Assembly (NCBI GenBank): GCA_944474755.1
Contig: OX104122.1
Span: 2,722,751 to 2,786,750, forward strand
DNA: 64,000 nt
Direction: 5' to 3'
Origin: Limnoperna fortunei
Lineage: Eukaryota > Mollusca > Bivalvia > Mytilida > Modiolidae
The stretch's first letter is position 1; each line of letters opens with the position of its first letter. This document shows, piece after piece, positions 55,441 to 64,000 of this stretch. The translations under genes were made by a program, and so were the position numbers. Below the pieces are notes generated by a model. It searched no databases and had not been told where the DNA came from. It saw only the letters and a list, made by a program, of their open reading frames with translations.

Positions 55441-56847
55441 TTCGTACAAATAACTGATTAATGAAAAACAGCGGATTTATTTAGTCAGTTACGTTTTTCA
55501 GCGGTTTTAGGTTGTATTCTTTTCTGTCACCTTGGTTACATATTTAATTAGTCATTTATTTAGTATGTAATATTAATTAGTATAACAGACTAAATACGAG
55601 GCCTTCTAATGATAATATATTTTCGAAACATAGTTTTATTTGGTTGCATACAAGGGAATGAACTCATTCGTTATTGAGCAACTCAATGAACTTTGAAAAA
55701 ATACATCTTATATTTTGATAGATTTCAAACAGTTATTTGATTTTTTTTTATTTTTCACAATATTGTTTGCATTCACTTATATTTTATTGTGTTTATCAAT
55801 TCAATTCAGTATGGTGTTATACAAATCATTAATAGGAAGGCATACAAGGTTATTCTCGCCATGGTATGACTGACAAATTTCTCACTGGGCTCGGGAGTGC
55901 TAGCTAGCACCATACACGTTCAAGCAAGTATGTGATATAGAACAAATCAGACGTAAGAAGGCATGTAATAATACACACTCTCGCCACGGTACGAGTGACA
56001 TATTGCTGACTAGCTAATGTATGCTAGCACGGATAATATTAAGATTAAGAGTCACAAAACATACGAAATAAACTATAAATTACTGCCTTTGTCATGATAT
56101 GACTAGCTCATCCTTAATGATGGCAACAATTAAGTTGTAAACATCTACTTAGCAAGTTTAGGTTAAAAAAAATGATGTAAATGACTTAGTGGGCGAAAAT
56201 ATTATTGGTTGAGCAACTGAATGATATTCGATTTCCTTGCAGTGATAATTGAATATAACATATAAATCCACATTTTAGCCAATGTTTTACCGATATTTGG
56301 TCCATATTCATAACAATTACCTCATAGGTCACTTCCTGCATGCTGGGGGTAATACCTGATGATGTCCAACATGACGGGACAAGTGTGTTCTTAAAATAAG
56401 TGTATCCCAATTACAGTTCATAAAAGTCTGTGTATACAATATTTCAAATGTTGTTTAGCGTATTTGACTTAATTTTGTATTTCAGCTACACCATATCAAA
56501 CAAAAGTACCGAGGAACAATTTAACCTCCGGTTTCACCACAAGTGGACATCGAGTTCACAGTTCATAGTTACTAATAAAGTATCGAAAGTGCATGCCTAG
56601 CGCAGCACATAGTTGTTGTCGAGACAGAAGTGTCATTACAGTGTTTTCCTGTTGAAGTTATGAATGGAGCAGTTCACACCGAACCTCTTTAATTTGTTTA
56701 CAAAACAGACATTTATAGGGCACAAATGAAATGAATTCATGTGAAAAGGGGTGGAAAGGGGGGGGGGGGGCTTGCTTCAAAGGCGAGAGATGAAAGTCAG
56801 CATTTTTTGACATGGCTATTTAAATACTTATAGTGCCTGTATATTAA
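55441..56847. other. intergenic, degenerate duplication
   Basis: Two diverged copies of a segment with CTCGCCATGGTATGACTGAC (55855) and CTCGCCACGGTACGAGTGAC (55979). A G-run is at 56759-56770. Confidence 0.55.
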
Positions 56848-56972
56848 CCGTCAATCACGTGACGTTATCAGTAAGGATGAGCTAACCGTCAGTCACGTGA
56901 CGTTATCAGTAAGGATGAGCTAACCGTCACTCACGTGAAGTTATCAGTAAGGATGAGCTAACCGCCAGTCAC
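56848..56972 (+). repeat. 38-bp tandem repeat, about 3.5 copies
   Basis: Unit TAACCGTCAGTCACGTGACG plus TTATCAGTAAGGATGAGC. Each unit contains the palindromic E-box CACGTG; whether it is functional is unknown. Confidence 0.92.
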
Positions 56973-57689
56973 GAAACTTCATTAGAAGCAAACACAGCAA
57001 TCAAATGAAATGAAGCAAAACTGTATTTTTATATTGTTTCATTTATCACGACTGAAAATATTTACAAATGGAGAACACTCAAGTTCGTGGAAACATTTCC
57101 GACCACTGTTGGTTAGTTATTTAGTTTGGTGAATTTTACTGGTTACTTTATAAATAAAAGGAAAAAACTGGTACATATTTTTAAAATATCATTTTGTAAA
57201 ATAGATATGGTAAAATAGATACGATGAGTTGCCCACTTTGCGTTTTTTTGTTATTGAATTTTGACGTCCAATGTTTTTACAAATTATGAATATGTAATTA
57301 ATTGTTAGTTTAGTTTATTTGTTTGCAATTTTTTAGATATTATTGCATTTGTAATTTCTTTCTTAAAATATTATTTACAAATATATGTTTTATGTTTGTG
57401 ATTTTTTTTGTTTTAAATTCTACAATTGGTTTCAATAATTTCTGAGAACGCATTGAGGATTTTACGGTGAGATTAAGTGGCTATATTAGTTGACTGCAAC
57501 ATATAACAACGGGGGACCCAATGTTAAAAGGATGACAGTATAAAGTGAACAAGTAGAAAACATTTTATTTACTATAAGTAATCAAAGACCCTCCTGTTCC
57601 TCCCGTTTGTTGATGTGCATGGACAATCAATTGTAATCTTAACTGCAAGTTGTCCTGTCGATGATCAGTGTTCAAACCAGCTACTGCAA
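56973..57689. other. AT-rich spacer before the satellite
   Basis: No feature seen; the satellite begins after 57690 with degenerate first units. Confidence 0.6.
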
Positions 57690-60600
57690 GTAGAACTCGG
57701 CTAACCTAGTTACATATCTAAATGTACACACTGTACCAGTCTAATCCGCAAATTTAGCTACACATCTACAGGTACATAAGATAACAGTCCACTAGGCTTA
57801 CCTAGTTACCCATCTACATGTACACATGGTAACAGTCTAATCCGCTAATTTAGCTACACATCTACAGGTACATAAGATAACAGTCCACTAGGCTTACCTA
57901 GTTATCCATCTACATGTACACATGGTAACAGTCTAATCCGCTAATTTAGCTACACATCTACAGGTACATAAGATAACAGTCCACTAGGCTTACCTAGTTA
58001 CATATCTAAATGTATACACTGTACCAGTCTAATCCGCTAATTTAGCTACACATCTACAGGTACATAAGATAACAGTCCACTAGGCTTACCTAGTTACCCA
58101 TCTACATGTACACATGGTAACAGTCTAATCCGCTAATTTAGCTACACATCTACAGGTACATAAGATAACAGTCCACTAGGCTTACCTATTTACATATCTA
58201 CATGTACACACTGTACCAGTCTAATCCGCTAATTTAGCCACACATCTACAGGTACATAAGATAACAGTCCACTAGGCTTACCTATTTACATATCTACATG
58301 TACACACTGTACCAGTCTAATCCGCTAATTTAGCTACACATCTACAGGTACATAAGATAACAGTCCACTAGGCTTACCTAGTTACCCATCTACATGTACA
58401 CATGGTAACAGTCTAATCCGCTAATTTAGCTAAACATCTACAGGTACATAAGATAACAGTCCACTAGGCCTACCTAGTTACCCATATACATTTACACATG
58501 GTAACAGTCTAATCCGCTAATTTGCTACACATCTACAGGTGCATAAGATAACAGTCCACTAGGCTTACCTAGTTATCCATCTACATGTACACATGGTAAC
58601 AGTCTAACCCGCTAATTTAGCTACACATCTACAGGTACATAAGATAACAGTCCACTAGGCTTACCTATTTACCAATCTACATGTACACATGGTAACAGTC
58701 TAATCCGCTAATTTAGCTACACATCTACAGGTACATAAGATAACAGTCCACTAGGCTTACCTAGTTATCCATCTACATGTACACATGGTAACAGCCTAAT
58801 CCGCTAATTTAGCTACACATCTACAGGTACATAAGATAACAGTCCACTAGGCTTACCTATTTACCAATCTACATGTACACATGGTAACAGTCTAATCCGC
58901 TAATTTAGCTACACATCTACAGGTACATAAGATAACAGTCCACTAGGCTTACCTAGTTATCCATCTACATGTACACATGGTAACAGTCTAATCCGCTAAT
59001 TTGCTACACATCTACAGGCACATAAGATAACAGTCCACTAGGCTTACCTAGTTACCCATCTACATGTACACATGGTAACAGTCTAATCCGCTAATTTGCT
59101 ACAAATCTACGTGTACATAAGATAACAGTCCACTAGGCTTACCTAGTAACATATCTACATGTACACACTGTACCAGTCTAATCCGATAATTTGCTACACA
59201 TCTACAGGTACATACGATAACAGTCCACTAGGCTTACCTAGTTATCCATCTACATGTACACATGGTAACAGTCTAATCCGCTAATTTGCTACACATCTAC
59301 AGGTAGATAAGATAACAGTCCACTAGGCTTACCTAGTTACCCATCTACATGTACACATGGTAACAGTCTAATCCGCTAATTTGCTACACATCTCCAGGTA
59401 CATAAGATAACAGTTCGCTAGGCTTACCTATTTACATATCTACATGTACACACTGTACCAGTCTAATCCGCTAATTTAGCTACACATCTACAGGTACATA
59501 AGATAACAGTCCACTAGGCTTACCTATTTACATATCTACATGTACACACTGTACCAGTCTAATCCGCTAATTTAGCTACACATCTACAGGTACATAAGAT
59601 AACAGTCCACTAGGCTTACCTAGTTACCCATCTACATGTACACATGGTAACAGTCTAATCCGCTAATTTAGCTACACATCTACAGGTACATAAGATAACA
59701 GTCCACTAGGCCTACCTAGTTACCCATATACATTTACACATGGTAACAGTCTAATCCGCTAATTTGCTACACATCTACAGGTGCATAAGATAACAGTCCA
59801 CTAGGCTTACCTAGTTACATATCTACATGTACACATGGTACCAGTCTAATCCACTAATTTAGCTACACATCTACAGGTACATAAGATAACAGTCCACTAG
59901 GCTTACCTAGTGGACCAATATACATTTACACATGGTACCAGTCTAATCCGCTAATTTGCTACACATCTACATGTACACATGGTACCAGTCTAATCCGCTA
60001 ATTTAGCTACACATCTACAGGTACATAAGATAACAGTCCACTAGGCTTACCTATTTACCCATCTACATGTACACATGGTAACAGTCTAATCCGCTAATTT
60101 AGCTACACATCTACAGGTACATAAGATAACAGTCCACTAGGCTTACCTAGTTATCCATCTACATGTACACATGGTAACAGTCTAATCCGCTAATTTAGCA
60201 ACACATCTACAGGTACATAAGATAACAGTCCACTAGGCTTACCTAGTTACCCATCTACATATACACACTGTACCAGTCTAATCCGCTAATTTAGCTACAC
60301 ATCTACAGGTACATAAGATAACAGTCCACTAGGCTTACCTATTTACATATCTACATGTACACACTGTACCAGTCTAATCCGCTAATTTAGCTACACATCT
60401 AAAGGTACATAAGATAAAGTCCACTAGGCTTACCTAGTTACCCATATACATTTACACATGGTAACAGTCTAATCCGCTAATTTGCTACACATCTACAGGT
60501 ACATAAGATAACAGTCCACTAGGCTTACCTAGTTACCCATCTACATGTACACATGGTAACAGTCTAATCCGCTAATTTGCTACAAATCTACGTGTACATA

Positions 60601-63600
60601 AGATAACAGTCCAATAGGCTTACCTAGTAACATATCTACATGTACACACTGTACCAGTCTAATCCGATAATTTGCTACACATCTACAGGTACATAAGATA
60701 ACAGTCCACTAGGCTTACCTAGTTATCCATCTACATGTACACATGGTAACAGTCTAATCCGCTAATTTGCTACACATCTACAGGTAGATAAGATAACAGT
60801 CCACTAGGCTTACCTAGTTACCCATCTACATGTACACATGGTAACAGTCTAATCCGCTAATTTGCTACACATCTCCAGGTACATAAGATAACAGTCCGCT
60901 AGGCTTACCTAGTTACCCATCTACATGTACACACTGTGCCAGTCTAATCCGCTAATTTAGCTACACATCTACAGGTACATAAGATAACAGTCCACTAGGC
61001 TTACCTATTTACATATCTACATGTACACACTGTACCAGTCTAATCCGCTAATTTAGCTACACATCTACAGGTACATAAGATAACAGTCCACTAGGCTTAC
61101 CTATTTACATATCTACATGTACACACTGTACCAGTCTAATCCGCTAATTTGCTACACATCTACAGGTACATAAGATAACAGTCCACTAGGCTTACCTAGT
61201 TACCCATCTACATGTACACATGGTAACAGTCTAATCCGCTAATTTAGCTAAACATCTACAGGTACATAAGATAACAGTCCACTAGGCTTACCTAGTTACC
61301 CATCTACATGTACACATGGTAACATTCTAATCCGCTAATTTAGCTACACATCTACAGGTACATAAGATAACAGTCCACTAGGCTTACCTAGTTATCCATC
61401 TACATGTACACATGGTAACAGTCTAATCCGCTAATTTAGCTACACATCTACAGGTACATAAGATAACAGTCCACTAGGCTTACCTAGTTACATATCTAAA
61501 TGTATACACTGTACCAGTCTAATCCGCTTATTTAGCTACACATCTACAGGTACATAAGATAACAGTCCACTAGGCTTACCTAGTTACCCATCTACATGTA
61601 CACATGGTAACAGTCTAATCCGCTAATTTAGCTACACATCTACAGGTACATAAGATAACAGTCCACTAGGCTTACCTATTTACATATCTACATGTACACA
61701 CTGTACCAGTCTAATCCGCTAATTTAGCTACACATCTACAGGTACATAAGATAACAGTCCACTAGGCTTACCTATTTACATATCTACATGTACACACTGT
61801 ACCAGTCTAATCCGCTAATTTAGCTACACATCTACAGGTACATAAGATAACAGTCCACTAGGCTTACCTAGTTACCCATCTACATGTACACATGGTAACA
61901 GTCTAATCCGCTAATTTAGCTAAACATCTACAGGTACATAAGATAACAGTCCACTAGGCCTACCTAGTTACCCATATACATTTACACATGGTAACAGTCT
62001 AATCCGCTAATTTGCTACACATCTACAGGTGCATAAGATAACAGTCCACTAGGCTTACCTAGTTATCCATCTACATGTACACATGGGAACAGTCTAACCC
62101 GCTAATTTAGCTACACATCTACAGGTACATAAGATAACAGTCCACTAGGCTTACCTATTTACCAATCTACATGTACACATGGTAACAGTCTAATCCGCTA
62201 ATTTAGCTACACATCTACAGGTACATAAGATAACAGTCCACTAGGCTTACCAAGTTATCCATCTACATGTACACATGGTAACAGTCTAATCCGCTAATTT
62301 AGCTACACATCTACAGGTACATAAGATAACAGTCCACTAGGCTTACCTAGTTACCCATCTACATATACACACTGTACCAGTCTAATCCGCTAATTTAGCT
62401 ACACATCTACAGGTACATAAGATAACAGTCCACTAGGCTTACCTAGTTATCCATCTACATGTACACATGGTAACAGTCTAATCCGCTAATTTGCTACACA
62501 TCTACAGGTGCATAAGATAACAGTCCACTAGGCTTACCTAGTTACCCATCTACATGTACACATGGTAACAGTCTAATCCGCTAATTTGCTACAAATCTAC
62601 GTGTACATAAGATAACAGTCCACTAGGCTTACCTAGTAACATATCTACATGTACACACTGTACCAGTCTAATCCGATAATTTGCTACACATCTACAGGTA
62701 CATACGATAACAGTCCACTAGGCTTACCTAGTTATCCATCTACATGTACACATGGTAACAGTCTAATCCGCTAATTTGCTACACATCTACAGGTAGATAA
62801 GATAACAGTCCACTAGGCTTACCTAGTTACCCATCTACATGTACACATGGTAACAGTCTAATCCGCTAATTTGCTACACATCTCCAGGTACATAAGATAA
62901 CAGTCCGCTAGGCTTACCTAGTTACCCATCTACATGTACACACTGTACCAGTCTAATCCGCTAATTTAGCTACACATCTACAGGTACATAAGATAACAGT
63001 CCACTAGGCTTACCTATTTACATATCTACATGTACACACTGTACCAGTCTAATCCGCTAATTTAGCTACACATCTACAGGTACATAAGATAACAGTCCAC
63101 TAGGCTTACCTATTTACATATCTACATGTACACACTGTACCAGTCTAATCCGCTAATTTAGCTACACATCTACAGGTACATAAGATAACAGTCCACTAGG
63201 CTTACCTAGTTACCCATCTACATGTACACATGGTAACAGTCTAATCCGCTAATTTAGCTACACATCTACAGGTACATAAGATAACAGTCCACTAGGCCTA
63301 CCTAGTTACCCATATACATTTACACATGGTAACAGTCTAATCCGCTAATTTGCTACACATCTACAGGTGCATAAGATAACAGTCCACTAGGCTTACCTAG
63401 TTACATATCTACATGTACACATGGTACCAGTCTAATCCACTAATTTAGCTACACATCTACAGGTACATAAGATAACAGTCCACTAGGCTTACCTAGTGGA
63501 CCAATATACATTTACACATGGTACCAGTCTAATCCGCTAATTTGCTACACATCTACATGTACACATGGTACCAGTCTAATCCGCTAATTAAGCTACACAT

Positions 63601-64000
63601 CTACAGGTACATAAGATAACAGTCCACTAGGCTTACCTATTTACCCATCTACATGTACACATGGTAACAGTCTAATCCGCTAATTTAGCTACACATCTAC
63701 AGGTACATAAGATAACAGTCCACTAGGCTTACCTAGTTATCCATCTACATGTACACATGGTAACAGTCTAATCCGCTAATTTAGCAACACATCTACAGGT
63801 ACATAAGATAACAGTCCACTAGGCTTACCTAGTTACCCATCTACATATACACACTGTACCAGTCTAATCCGCTAATTTAGCTACACATCTACAGGTACAT
63901 AAGATAACAGTCCACTAGGCTTACCTAGTTACCCATATACATTTACACATGGTAACAGTCTAATCCGCTAATTTGCTACACATCTACAGGTACATAAGAT
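57690..64000 (+). repeat. 95/96-bp satellite array, over 65 copies, continuing past the window
   Basis: Unit CTAATCCGCTAATTTAGCTA, then CACATCTACAGGTACATAAG, then ATAACAGTCCACTAGGCTTA, CCTAGTTACCCATCTACATG, TACACATGGTAACAGT (96 bp; a 95-bp form lacks the A in TTTAGCT). Subtypes (TGGTAACAG versus CTGTACCAG; CTAGTTACCC versus CTATTTACAT) recur in a fixed order. Rare variants repeat at 3,490 bp (59101 and 62591; 59391 and 62881), showing a higher-order unit of about 36 monomers. Confidence 0.97.

Noticed and set aside
57690..64000. CRISPR-like array
   Set aside because: Units are near-identical end to end with no unique spacers, and the surroundings are eukaryotic (introns, SINEs); it is a satellite.

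Overview
This window looks like nuclear DNA of an invertebrate animal, most probably a bivalve mollusc. It is AT-rich and dominated by non-coding repeats: tRNA-derived SINEs ending in (CAAA)n, several TIR transposons, many unrelated minisatellites and one large satellite. The only clear gene has GT-AG introns and an Ank-ROC-COR-Death layout of the kind expanded in molluscs. Assignment to a bivalve rests on gene family and repeat style, not on a species-specific marker.

Layout: 1-6033 holds a SINE, three minisatellites and a decayed SINE. 6034-14445 is a nested pair of DNA transposons: an older TIR element of about 2 kb, split by a 6,439-bp element (7908-14346). The inner element has perfect 45-bp TIRs, a 3-bp target duplication and about 45 short palindromes of the form TGACTTNNNNAAGTCA. 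14446-26900 is intergenic, with dispersed repeats, small MITEs, TIR elements inserted into minisatellites, and a 75-bp tandem array.

26983-50010 is one plus-strand gene that I reassembled as 15 coding exons (3,381 nt including stop, 1,126 aa, reading frame kept across all junctions). The predicted protein has N-terminal ankyrin repeats, a Roco-type ROC GTPase domain with recognisable G1, G3 and G4 motifs, a COR domain, a Cys/His cluster, two Death domains and a polybasic C-terminal CaaX box (CSIS). It therefore looks like a membrane-tethered signalling GTPase, perhaps in cell-death or immune signalling. Two neighbouring ankyrin exons (3 and 4) are a recent tandem duplication. Their flanking introns are nearly identical, while the exons differ at 8 sites, all amino-acid-changing. 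Most introns carry their own minisatellite, SINE or transposon fragment.

50011-57690 has the 3' UTR and poly(A) signal, a 35-bp minisatellite with a locally inverted unit, short repeats and one possible but weak first exon of another gene. 57690-64000 is a 95/96-bp satellite that runs off the window edge and shows a higher-order period of about 3.49 kb.
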